Positions 6,609-13,958 are shown, counted from the first letter of the stretch. The stretch is 21,951 nucleotides of DNA from Candidatus Woesebacteria bacterium RIFCSPHIGHO2_01_FULL_44_10 (GCA_001792465.1 MGGO01000018.1:509-22459); one strand, 5' to 3'. Numbers and translations: made by a program. The notes: generated by a model not told the origin, from the letters alone.

Positions 6609-8069
6609 ATGACTGAACGATTAAACCTACTAAGAGAAGAAAGACTAAAGCAGGCCCAATTACTGGAAAATATAGGTATAGACCCGTATCCTGGCGAAAT
6701 CCCTACCAGAACTCATTTTAATGCTGAAATTGTTCAGAATTATTCAGAACATGATGATAGAAGTGTTAGCGTGGTTGGCCGAATGACGGGGGTAAGAACA
6801 CATGGGAAAAGAGTGTTTTTTGATCTAGAGGACGAGAGTGGAAAAATCCAGGCCACTATAACTACCAATGGTGTAGGAAATGATATGTTTGCGGTTTTTG
6901 AAAGTGGTTTTGGAGTAAGTGATTTTGTAGGAGTCTCTGGCCGGGTTTTTAAAACAAGGATGGGCGAGGTAACAATTGATGTTGAAGAATTTAATATGCT
7001 AGCAAAGGCTCTTCTCCCTCCTCCCGCCAAATGGGGAGGCATTACAGACACAGAGACAAGATCCAGGCAAAGGTACCTTGACTTGATGATGAATAAGGAG
7101 GTTCGGGAGAGATTTAAATTTAGGTCCAAAATGGTTCAGTTTATGAGGCAGAGGTTTTTGGATCTGGATTGTTGGGAGGTTGAGACACCAGTGCTAGACA
7201 CAACTTACGGAGGTGCCAGTGCTAAACCTTTTGTCACGCACCATAATGCTTTAGGTATAGATCTATATTTGAGGATCTCAAACGAGCTCTACCTTAAAAG
7301 AATGCTCACGGGTGGTTTTGAAGGTGTCTTTGAATTTTCCAGGGATTTTAGAAACGAAGGAATGGACAGTACTCACAACCCTGAATTTACGCAAGTTGAG
7401 CTTTATAAAGCCTATACTGATTATAAATGGATGATGGATATGTCAGAAACTTTAATGTCCGATATCGTTCAGAAACTTTTAGGGGCAACTAAAGTTGAAT
7501 TTGGTGGTATGCAGATAGATCTCTCAACCCCTTGGAGGCGGCTTTCTATTTATGATGGTTTAAGAGAGTATTTAGGGATTGATCCGGAAACAATTTCTGA
7601 TAAAGAACTTTTTGAATTAGCAAAAAAAGAAGAAATAGAAGAAACAGACAGAGGCTATATTCTAGTTGAGCTTTTTGGGAAATATGTAGAGCCCCGATTA
7701 ATCAATCCTACTTTTGTGATAGATTATCCGGAGTCAACGAGTCCATTAACGAAAAAACACAGAACCAAGAAGGGGCTGGTAGAGAGATTTGAGTGCGTTG
7801 TTGTGGGGATGGAAGTGATGAATTGCTATACTGAACTTAATGATCCAAGAAAACAAAGAGAAAACTTTGAGGCGGAGCTAAAAAGAAGAATGGAGGGCGA
7901 CGAAGAGGCAATGCAGACAGACGACGATTTCATAATTGCCATGGAGTATGGTATGCCCCCAATGGGTGGCATAGGTATATCAATAGACCGCTGGGCCATG
8001 ATCCTAACCAATGCCGAACATATACGTGAGGTAATTACTTTTCCAACGATGAAACCCAGAAAGGGCTGA
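6609..8069 (+). CDS. lysS: Class II lysyl-tRNA synthetase, divergent paralogue (copy 1)
   Basis: 486 residues, full length. N-terminal OB fold (about 52-125) keeps the anticodon-reading pattern: Phe71 in VFFDLEDESGKIQ, Gln81, and Glu120 in FKTRMGEVTI. The catalytic core has motif 1 ending WEVETPVL (189-196), motif 2 FRNEG (247-251) with HNPEFT, the lysine-binding pair Glu264/Tyr266, 'MNCYTELND', and motif 3 GIGISIDR (454-461). Two oddities: motif 3 has Ser458 where LysRS and EpmA have Gly, and Ser224 (RISNE) sits where E. coli and Geobacillus LysRS have Ala but EpmA/PoxA has Ser. Motif 1 is also less standard (DCWEVE rather than GFxEVE) than in copy 2. It should charge tRNA-Lys with lysine or a close analogue. 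Its ATG is 46 bp after the M20 gene. Confidence 0.9.
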   Translation: MTERLNLLREERLKQAQLLENIGIDPYPGEIPTRTHFNAEIVQNYSEHDDRSVSVVGRMTGVRTHGKRVFFDLEDESGKIQATITTNGVGNDMFAVFESGFGVSDFVGVSGRVFKTRMGEVTIDVEEFNMLAKALLPPPAKWGGITDTETRSRQRYLDLMMNKEVRERFKFRSKMVQFMRQRFLDLDCWEVETPVLDTTYGGASAKPFVTHHNALGIDLYLRISNELYLKRMLTGGFEGVFEFSRDFRNEGMDSTHNPEFTQVELYKAYTDYKWMMDMSETLMSDIVQKLLGATKVEFGGMQIDLSTPWRRLSIYDGLREYLGIDPETISDKELFELAKKEEIEETDRGYILVELFGKYVEPRLINPTFVIDYPESTSPLTKKHRTKKGLVERFECVVVGMEVMNCYTELNDPRKQRENFEAELKRRMEGDEEAMQTDDDFIIAMEYGMPPMGGIGISIDRWAMILTNAEHIREVITFPTMKPRKG

Positions 8070-8077
8070 TAGTCTAT

Positions 8078-9553
8078 ATGGCAAAGAGAATTGAGAAATT
8101 AATTAAAAGCAGGAGAGAGAAATTAGAAGAGCTTCGTAGTTTAGGGATAGATCCTTATCCACAAGTGTCCAGTAGAAAACATACTGTCCAGCAAGCCATC
8201 AACAAAATGGGTCAAAGTGTTTCTGTGGCAGGAAGAGTTAAAGGCATAAGAAGTCATGGGGCAATAAATTTTGTTGATTTAGAGGATGAGTCGGGTAGAA
8301 TACAACTTTTCTTCAGTAAAAAAGAATTCAAGAAAAATCAAAAAGCAGTCTTGGAAAATCTTGATATAGGAGATTCAATTGAATCCAAAGGTCAAGTTTT
8401 CAAAACTGAAGCCGGAGAGGTTACAGTCCGTGTAAAGACTTTTAAACTGCTTTCAAAAGCCCTTCGGCCATTGCCGTCCACCTGGTACGGCTTTAAAGAC
8501 GTAGAAGAAAGATATCGAAAACGCTACGTTGATTTCATTATGAATCCAGAATCCAAAAGGATAATAGAGCTTCGCTCAAAAATCGTATCAGAGGTGCGAA
8601 ATCTTTTAGAGAAAAGGGGGTTCATAGAAATAGAAACGCCTACACTCCAACCAATTTACGGCGGGGCCAATGCACGACCTTTTACTACTTATTACAACGC
8701 CCTAAAGCAAGATTTTTATCTCAAGATCTCAGACGAACTTTATCTCAAAAGACTCATTGTTGGGGGATTTGAGAAGGTGTTTGAAATTGATCATGATTTC
8801 AGGAACGAGGGAATTGACGCCACACATAATCCGGAATTTACAATGATGGAGTGCTACTGGGCTTATGCCGACTACAACGATATGATGAAACTGACTGAAG
8901 AAATTTATTCAAAAGTGGCCTTAAAAGTTCTGGGGACAACCAAAGTAGTATACGAAGGCCATAAAATAAACCTAAAAACACCATGGAAGAGAGTTACAAT
9001 GAAAGAGGCTATTAAAAAATATTTAAGGATTGATGTAGATAAATTAGACGATAAACAGCTTATACAAGAACTCAAAAAACGCAGGCTTGAAGTGGGTAAA
9101 AGAGGAGACAAATACAATCGCGGCCTTTCCATAGCCTCATTGTTTGAAGAAGTAGAAAAACACCTGATTCAACCCACATTTATAATTGATTTTCCTAAGG
9201 AAACAACCTCTCTTTGTAAACTACACAGAAAAAATAGCGATTTGATTGAAAGGTTCGAACCTTACATCGCGGGGAGTGAAGTAGGAAATGCCTACACAGA
9301 ACTTAATGATCCAGATTTACAAAGACATTTTTTTGAAGAAGAGGTAAAAGCTAAGGAAGGTGGGGACGAAGAAACTCATCCGTTGGACGAGGACTTTCTT
9401 GTTGCTATGGAGTACGGTATGCCCCCGACAGGCGGTTTGGGACTAGGAATTGACAGAATGGCAATGATCATGACTGGCACAAGTTCGATAAGAGACATTA
9501 TTGCTTTTCCCACTTTGAAAAAGAAAAAATCTGGAATAAAAACTCATAAGTAA
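8078..9553 (+). CDS. lysS: Class II lysyl-tRNA synthetase, conventional copy (copy 2)
   Basis: 491 residues. Activates lysine with ATP and charges tRNA-Lys. The OB fold (about 47-120) has VAGRVKGIRSHG, Phe65, Gln76 and Glu114; motif 1 ends GFIEIETPTL (181-190); motif 2 is FRNEG (241-245) with HNPEFTMMECY, giving the lysine-contacting Glu258 and Tyr260; then GNAYTELND and a standard motif 3 GLGLGIDR (453-460). The Lys-rich tail (LKKKKSGIKTHK) is unusual but short. Ser218 (KISDE) occupies the EpmA-like position noted in copy 1. It begins 8 nt after copy 1 stops, so both come from one message. The two are clearly homologous over their whole length but far from identical, so this is not a recent duplication. 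This is the better candidate for the housekeeping LysRS. Confidence 0.93.
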   Translation: MAKRIEKLIKSRREKLEELRSLGIDPYPQVSSRKHTVQQAINKMGQSVSVAGRVKGIRSHGAINFVDLEDESGRIQLFFSKKEFKKNQKAVLENLDIGDSIESKGQVFKTEAGEVTVRVKTFKLLSKALRPLPSTWYGFKDVEERYRKRYVDFIMNPESKRIIELRSKIVSEVRNLLEKRGFIEIETPTLQPIYGGANARPFTTYYNALKQDFYLKISDELYLKRLIVGGFEKVFEIDHDFRNEGIDATHNPEFTMMECYWAYADYNDMMKLTEEIYSKVALKVLGTTKVVYEGHKINLKTPWKRVTMKEAIKKYLRIDVDKLDDKQLIQELKKRRLEVGKRGDKYNRGLSIASLFEEVEKHLIQPTFIIDFPKETTSLCKLHRKNSDLIERFEPYIAGSEVGNAYTELNDPDLQRHFFEEEVKAKEGGDEETHPLDEDFLVAMEYGMPPTGGLGLGIDRMAMIMTGTSSIRDIIAFPTLKKKKSGIKTHK

Positions 9554-9718
9554 AAGTTCATTTTTAGTAACAGACTCGTTACTATTTAGAAGTTCGATTC
9601 CAATGTGTAGTATTAAGGAGTTTAAAGCTACCGTGAAACTCGTTAAAAGTGCGGCTCGAACTTAAAAAAAGGTTGATTTTAAGGCTAAAATTGGGGGAGA
9701 TTCACAGGAAGCCCGGTA
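9554..9718 (+). other. Structured 3' region after the LysRS genes
   Basis: No gene. It contains a hairpin AGTAAC/GTTACT (9566-9583) and a nested pair: outer AAGTTCGA/TCGAACTT (9590-9597 with 9656-9663) enclosing GAGTTT/AAACTC (9618-9623 with 9636-9641). There is no clean T-tract after them, so a normal intrinsic terminator is not evident. The fold may be a processing or protective 3' structure. Confidence 0.35.
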
Positions 9719-9721
9719 TGG

Positions 9722-9792
9722 AGCGGGATACGGGAGTCGAACCCGTTTCTACTCCTTGGAAGGGAGTTGTTGAGCCGATCAACTAATCCCGC
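9722..9792 (-). tRNA. tRNA-Gly (UCC)
   Basis: Acceptor GCGGGAT/ATCCCGC, anticodon stem ACTCC/GGAGT with loop CTTCCAA, anticodon TCC, T-loop TTCGACT. CCA is encoded at 9721-9719. It lies 14 nt after the end of the LAGLIDADG-like gene on the same strand and may be co-transcribed with it. Confidence 0.95.
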
Positions 9793-9806
9793 AATTTTTA
9801 AATCTA

Positions 9807-10487
9807 TCAAATCGAAACAGCATGTTCAGATGCCAATAACTTAATCCAGTGCATCATTTTCACCTTCAGTTCTGTACTAGACACATAGATATTGCACATT
9901 CCGCAAGGTGATCTCTTTCTTCGAGACTTGATTTTACCAGGAAGTATTTGGGATTTGATAAACTGATTTTTAGATAATTTAATCTTTCTAGACCAATATT
10001 TTAAAAGGCTTGTTGGATCTAAGTCCCTATAAATAAACAAACCTGCACGTATCTTGTGTTCCGGAATCTGTAGTATTTTTCGATAAAAGTTGATCATTAC
10101 CTGTAGCATTCCAACATCTGTATTTATAACAGACACTCTCCCCGTATCGACTTTCTCTCCTTCGCCCCAGTAAATAGAAACACCAGACACAAACAATGGG
10201 TTGTTTTTCAACCTTTCATACATTATTTCAGCTTCTTTTAAGTACCGTTTATATCTTTTTATCTTTTCCAATTTTCTTGACCGATTCATAAGCGCAATAC
10301 GTGCGGTACTTATTGGCAAGTACTTACTATTCAGGCGTGCTCTAACAGATTTCGACCATTGCTTTTCCGAAAACCAGACACTTAAAGTACTTTTTGCAAC
10401 TCCAAGTGTTTTATTTATCTCAGAATAACTTTGACCTTTCTTTCTTAATTCTTCAGCTATCTGATGCACAGTAGTGTATTCTTCCAT
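9807..10487 (-). CDS. HTH plus LAGLIDADG-like protein, probable mobile endonuclease
   Basis: 226 residues. An N-terminal helix-turn-helix (about 5-40: IAEELRKKGQSYSEINKTLG then VAKSTLSVW) is followed by a basic linker and a domain from about 95 whose pattern (SIYWGEGEK, VINTDVGMLQVMINFYRK, AGLFIYRDLD, CGMCNIYVSS) matches a widespread uncharacterised family that I associate with the LAGLIDADG fold. Such proteins may be homing-type nucleases or DNA-binding derivatives; the acidic residues in YWGEGEK could be catalytic, but this is inference. It sits between tRNA-Gly(UCC) and tRNA-Pro, all on the minus strand, with 14 and 69 bp gaps, so it looks inserted into a tRNA group. Start ATG 10487; possible -10 TATTAT about 20 nt upstream. 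No Shine-Dalgarno is clear. Confidence 0.65.
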   Translation of the reverse strand: MEEYTTVHQIAEELRKKGQSYSEINKTLGVAKSTLSVWFSEKQWSKSVRARLNSKYLPISTARIALMNRSRKLEKIKRYKRYLKEAEIMYERLKNNPLFVSGVSIYWGEGEKVDTGRVSVINTDVGMLQVMINFYRKILQIPEHKIRAGLFIYRDLDPTSLLKYWSRKIKLSKNQFIKSQILPGKIKSRRKRSPCGMCNIYVSSTELKVKMMHWIKLLASEHAVSI

Positions 10488-10556
10488 GGTTCAAGTACTA
10501 TTACAGTATAATATCCTGTGTTCATTCATGTCAAAGTGCGACAGATAATCAATTAG

Positions 10557-10629
10557 TCGGAGTGCCCGGGCTCGAACCGGGGACCTCCGCGTCCCAAACG
10601 CGGCGCTCTGCCAACTGAGCCACACTCCG
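10557..10629 (-). tRNA. tRNA-Pro (UGG)
   Basis: Acceptor CGGAGTG/CACTCCG, anticodon stem CCGCG/CGCGG with loop TTTGGGA, anticodon TGG. T-loop TTCGAGC. No encoded CCA. Only 1 nt separates its 5' end from the preceding tRNA-Leu, so both come from one precursor. Confidence 0.95.
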
Positions 10630-10630
10630 G

Positions 10631-10716
10631 TGCCGAGAGAGGGACTCGAACCCTCACGAGGCTAATGCCCCAAAGGCTCTTAAGGCCTTCGCGTCTGCCA
10701 GTTCCGCCACCTCGGC
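10631..10716 (-). tRNA. tRNA-Leu (UAA)
   Basis: Acceptor GCCGAGG/TCTCGGC (last pair G-U), anticodon stem AAGGC/GCCTT with loop CTTAAGA, anticodon TAA, long class II variable arm, T-loop TTCGAGT. Base 37 is G, whereas bacterial tRNAs that read UNN codons nearly always have A37. No encoded CCA. Confidence 0.94.
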
Positions 10717-10723
10717 CTGCCTC

Positions 10724-10738
10724 GCCCGCAGGGCGGGC
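10724..10738. repeat. GC-rich hairpin between promoter and tRNA-Leu
   Basis: GCCCGC/GCGGGC with a 3-nt loop (AGG), in the short leader of the minus-strand tRNA-Leu/tRNA-Pro transcript. It resembles small palindromic repeats seen in such genomes. No T-tract follows on either strand. Confidence 0.4.
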
Positions 10739-10749
10739 CTACAAGCTAT

Positions 10750-10771
10750 ATTTTACCATTTTTGGTATATT
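10750..10771. promoter_or_regulatory. Divergent extended -10 pair
   Basis: Plus strand TGG-TATATT (10763-10771) faces the 93-aa gene (GTG 10779); minus strand TGG-TAAAAT (10758-10750) faces tRNA-Leu(UAA). The core TACCA-TTTT-TGGTA is an inverted repeat, so the site is nearly symmetric. It may also look like an operator. Confidence 0.5.
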
Positions 10772-10778
10772 AAAGGGA

Positions 10779-11060
10779 GTGGAAGACACTTTTTTTAAAC
10801 AAGCGGTGGAGGAGTATTTTGCTTCAAATCCGACATTTGATCCAATTCAAATCATTCAAGCTGCCTTTGAAAACGAAAAAATCTTTTTTGAAAACGGAAA
10901 AGTTGGTCAACAAAACTTAAAACTGTGGTTTGCGGCTGTGACTGAAAAGCTAGTAAGCTTAGGGGTTGAGCTTGACCTGAATCAAAAACTCTCTGAGCTT
11001 ATAACTAATGGCAAAATCGTGGTCGATCAAACTTCTGCAACTTATGAATGGCGTGGCTGA
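10779..11060 (+). CDS. Protein of unknown function (93 aa)
   Basis: Frame is open further upstream, but that part crosses the tRNA-Leu gene; GTG 10779 is chosen because an extended -10 (TGG-TATATT) lies 7 nt before it, with AAAGGGAG between. The protein begins EDTFFKQAVEEYFASN and is amphipathic and mostly helical, without membrane segments or cysteines. I do not recognise it. Its 3' end overlaps the convergent CTP synthase gene by 19 bp. It is an orphan between the tRNA pair and pyrG. Confidence 0.55.
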   Translation: MEDTFFKQAVEEYFASNPTFDPIQIIQAAFENEKIFFENGKVGQQNLKLWFAAVTEKLVSLGVELDLNQKLSELITNGKIVVDQTSATYEWRG

Positions 11061-12742
11061 AGGGCTGCTTCTAAAAACGAAACAAAAATTGGATGGGGCG
11101 TTAGGGGGCGACTCAGATACTCCGGATGAAACTGAGTACCTACAAAAAATGGATGATCGGAAAGCTCAATTGCCTCAACTAATTTACCGTCAGGAGAAGT
11201 ACCGGAGATGACAAATCCATTTTTCAAAAATTTCTCTTTATATTTGTTATTGAATTCATATCTGTGCCTGTGGCGTTCAAAAATCACTGACCGATTACCG
11301 CGTTGGTACGTTTTATTATCTTTTGGGTTAGGCTGCCACCAAGGACTTGATTTAGCTTTACCATATTTCAAATAGGCTTTTTCAAGTTTAGTGCCCTTTT
11401 TAACCACACATGGCCAGGCTCCCAGTCTGATCGTTCCGCCGTACTGCTTCTTTTCGAGATAGTCTTCCTGGTTGGGCATAATGTGGATTACCTGATGAGG
11501 GCTTTTGTTGTTAACTTCCTGACTGTTGGCTTTTTGGAGTCCCAGGACATTTCGTGCAAACTCAATCGTAGCCATTTGCATCCCAAAACAAAGGCCTAAA
11601 TAGGGGATTTTGTTTTCTCTGGCAAAGGTAATGGCGTTAATTTTTCCTTCAACTCCGCGGCGGCCCCACCCCTGCGGAACCAAGATCGCATCAATGTCTT
11701 TGAGCTTTTTATCAATTGCAGATATTCCCTCCAGGTTCTGCGAATCAACCCAAACAAGCTCAGGGGCAACAGAAAGGATAACTCCAGCGTGCTTCAGAGC
11801 CTCAACTACGCAAATATAGCTGTCTTCTAAGGTATAGTCACCCGTTTTTTGGTATTTGCCAATAATAGCTATCTTTATTTTCTTTTTAACTGAAACGGCC
11901 TTTTTGACCATTGCTTTCCATTCTTTCAAATCTTTCCTCTTTGGTTTTAAAGCAAGTTTGTTCATAATTTTTGCGGTCAGACCCTGTTCATCCAACATCA
12001 TCGGGACTTTATAGGTGCAGTCAACGTTGGGGTTTGAGATAATATCCGAAGGGTCAAGACCAGACGCCAGTGCAATTTTCTCTTTCCTCTTCTTATCAAG
12101 TGGCTTTTGTGCCCGACCGATGATGATGTCCGGTTGCAAACCAACCGAGTTTAACTGGCCAACAGACTGCTGAAGCGGTTTGGATTTAAGCTCCCCGATT
12201 GACCCTGGTACGGGCAGATAACCCACGTGGATCAGTATGACATCTTGGTGATTTTTGAGTTTCAGTCTTCTAACTGTCTCTAAAAAAAGAAGCCCCTCGT
12301 ATTCGCCAACAGTTCCTCCAAGTTCGACAATTACCACCTCAGCTTGGTGTTGCTTTCCGGCAGCGTACCATCTGGCTATAATTTCCGGAGGTATATGGTG
12401 GTAGGGCTGAACACAAAGCCCGTCATATTCCAAGGCGCGCTCACGTTTCAAAACTTCGTAATACACTTGGCCATTTGTCATATAGTTGGCTTGAGTCAAA
12501 GTTTCATTTAAGAAGCGTTCATAGTGACCTAAGTCTTGATCAGTTTCAAGGCCATCGTGGGTCACAAAAACCTCTCCGTGCTCAATCGGGTTCATTGTAC
12601 CAGCGTCAATATTAAGGTACATATCACATTTCATTGCCGTAACCTTAATACCTTTGGATTTAAGAAGCAGACCTATCGAGGCGGCAGTAATCCCTTTACC
12701 AAGGCCGGATAAAACTCCACCCGAGATTACTACAAACTTCAC
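11042..12742 (-). CDS. pyrG: CTP synthase (glutamine-hydrolysing)
   Basis: 566 residues. Converts UTP to CTP using ATP and glutamine. The N-terminal synthetase domain has the P-loop-like GGVLSGLGKGI (8-18) and GTMNPIEHGEVFV (48-60), ending ETDQDLGHYERF. The C-terminal amidotransferase domain (about 290-566) has nucleophile Cys385 in GLCFGMQ and His539/Glu541 in FHPEY. The start is GTG at 12742. An oddity: the glutamine/oxyanion loop is VPQGWGRRG (about 355-363) where most CTP synthases have VPGGFGxRG; Gly to Gln and Phe to Trp at this loop could alter glutamine use. It converges on the 93-aa gene. tRNA-Arg(UCG) lies 49 bp upstream on the same strand. Confidence 0.95.
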   Translation of the reverse strand: MKFVVISGGVLSGLGKGITAASIGLLLKSKGIKVTAMKCDMYLNIDAGTMNPIEHGEVFVTHDGLETDQDLGHYERFLNETLTQANYMTNGQVYYEVLKRERALEYDGLCVQPYHHIPPEIIARWYAAGKQHQAEVVIVELGGTVGEYEGLLFLETVRRLKLKNHQDVILIHVGYLPVPGSIGELKSKPLQQSVGQLNSVGLQPDIIIGRAQKPLDKKRKEKIALASGLDPSDIISNPNVDCTYKVPMMLDEQGLTAKIMNKLALKPKRKDLKEWKAMVKKAVSVKKKIKIAIIGKYQKTGDYTLEDSYICVVEALKHAGVILSVAPELVWVDSQNLEGISAIDKKLKDIDAILVPQGWGRRGVEGKINAITFARENKIPYLGLCFGMQMATIEFARNVLGLQKANSQEVNNKSPHQVIHIMPNQEDYLEKKQYGGTIRLGAWPCVVKKGTKLEKAYLKYGKAKSSPWWQPNPKDNKTYQRGNRSVIFERHRHRYEFNNKYKEKFLKNGFVISGTSPDGKLVEAIELSDHPFFVGTQFHPEYLSRPLTPHPIFVSFLEAALQPRHS

Positions 12743-12791
12743 AGATTTATTAATAACACATTTAAAAGAGTTTTTGTCAAGAAGAACCTGG

Positions 12792-12863
12792 TGCGCCTGG
12801 GAGGAATCGAACCCCCACCAGATGGTTCGAAGCCATCTACTCTATCCATTAAGCTACAGGCGC
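12792..12863 (-). tRNA. tRNA-Arg (UCG)
   Basis: Acceptor GCGCCTG/CAGGCGC, anticodon stem GATGG/CCATC with loop CTTCGAA, anticodon TCG, which would be inosine-free and read CGN codons. CCA is encoded (12791-12789). Confidence 0.95.
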
Positions 12864-12875
12864 TTAAATTTATAG

Positions 12876-12881
12876 TATTAT
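12876..12881 (+). promoter_or_regulatory. -10 element of the DRG-type GTPase gene
   Basis: TATTAT ends 6 nt before ATG 12888, so the mRNA would start at or next to the start codon. An overlapping TATAGT (12871-12876) is a second candidate. There is no Shine-Dalgarno. Confidence 0.5.
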
Positions 12882-12887
12882 ATCATC

Positions 12888-13958
12888 ATGACGACTATTT
12901 CAGAACAGATTGAAGCTATTGAGAAAGAAATTAGAGAGACACCATATCATAAGGCAACCGAACATCACATTGGTAAACTCAGAGCTAAACTTTCAAAACT
13001 AAAAGATAAGGCTGATGAGGCGGCCCGCCCCCGAAAGTCGGGGCCGAGACAAGGCTACGCGGTCAAAAAGCAAGGCGATGCTACGGTAGTTTTAATTGGC
13101 CCGCCATCAGCCGGTAAATCAACTCTTTTAAATGAGTTAACAAACGCCAAAAGCAAAGTTGCTCCGTACGTTTTTACCACGGTTACGGTCGTTCCGGGCA
13201 TGATGGAATACAAAAACGCGCGAATCCAGGTTCTTGACGTACCAGGGTTAATTGAGGGGGCGCACTTGGGACGAGGCAGAGGCAGGGAAGTGTTGTCAGT
13301 TGCGCGCGGCGCTGATTTAATCGTTTTTATCACAGATACCAAAAGAACAAAGGTTTTTGATGAAATTGAGAGTGATTTGTACGAAAATGGAATCAGGATT
13401 AACAGGCAACCACCCGGGGTGGATATTGAAAAAAAGCCTTCCGGAGGAATTATTATCCATTCAAATATTACTCAGGATCTATCAAAAGAAACTATTAAAG
13501 AAGTAGCAAGTGAGTTGGGTGTTAAAAATGCCGAAATTACGATTAGAGAGAAGTTAGATATCGACCGATTAATTGACGCCATGAGCTCCAATCGTGTTTA
13601 CCTATCGGCAATTTACGTTGTCAACAAAGCTGATTTGGCCCACAAACCCGGCAAAAATTCTCACCTTTACGTTAGTGCGCAAACAGGTGAAGAACTAAAC
13701 AAATTAAGAGAGAAAATCTGGGAGGTCCTTGAGCTTGTGAATGTCTATTTGGTGACAAAAGACGAAGAGCCAAGTTATGCCAATCCATTGATTATGAAAG
13801 TTGGTGATACACTCATTGACGTGGCCCAAAAAATAGGCCAAGAGTTCGTGCAAGATAAAAAAAGAGCGGTAATCTGGGGAACGGGTGCCAAGTTCCCAGG
13901 TCAAGAAGTCTCCCTAATATCTCCAATACAAGAAGGAATGATGGTTAGATTTGTGTGA
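12888..13958 (+). CDS. DRG/Rbg-type ribosome-associated GTPase with TGS domain
   Basis: 356 residues. Domain order is that of the DRG (archaeal/eukaryotic 'developmentally regulated GTP-binding') branch of the Obg superfamily: N-terminal helical part with TPYHKATEHHIGKLRAKL (18-35), G1 GPPSAGKST (71-79), G2 FTT (96-98), G3 DVPGLIEGA (117-125), an inserted S5D2L-like region (about 165-240), G4 NKAD (246-249), G5 VSAQTGE, and a C-terminal TGS domain (about 285-356). DRG proteins bind translating ribosomes with Dfrp/ZC3H15 partners in eukaryotes; a bacterial role is unknown. It lacks the glycine-rich Obg domain of ordinary bacterial Obg. Start ATG 12888 after a close -10. The stop codon overlaps a 19-bp copy of the tRNA-Lys 3' end. 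Confidence 0.9.
   Translation: MTTISEQIEAIEKEIRETPYHKATEHHIGKLRAKLSKLKDKADEAARPRKSGPRQGYAVKKQGDATVVLIGPPSAGKSTLLNELTNAKSKVAPYVFTTVTVVPGMMEYKNARIQVLDVPGLIEGAHLGRGRGREVLSVARGADLIVFITDTKRTKVFDEIESDLYENGIRINRQPPGVDIEKKPSGGIIIHSNITQDLSKETIKEVASELGVKNAEITIREKLDIDRLIDAMSSNRVYLSAIYVVNKADLAHKPGKNSHLYVSAQTGEELNKLREKIWEVLELVNVYLVTKDEEPSYANPLIMKVGDTLIDVAQKIGQEFVQDKKRAVIWGTGAKFPGQEVSLISPIQEGMMVRFV

Noticed and set aside
6740..7129. 129-codon minus-strand reading frame opposite the first LysRS gene
   Set aside because: Lies wholly inside a strongly conserved gene; no promoter, no recognisable protein features.
6609..8069. First LysRS copy as EpmA/PoxA (EF-P lysylation enzyme)
   Set aside because: EpmA lacks the N-terminal OB-fold anticodon domain; this protein has it with the contact residues intact.
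10665..10778. N-terminal extension of the 93-aa gene
   Set aside because: The extended frame is translated from the tRNA-Leu gene and its leader; the promoter and GTG at 10779 give a better start.
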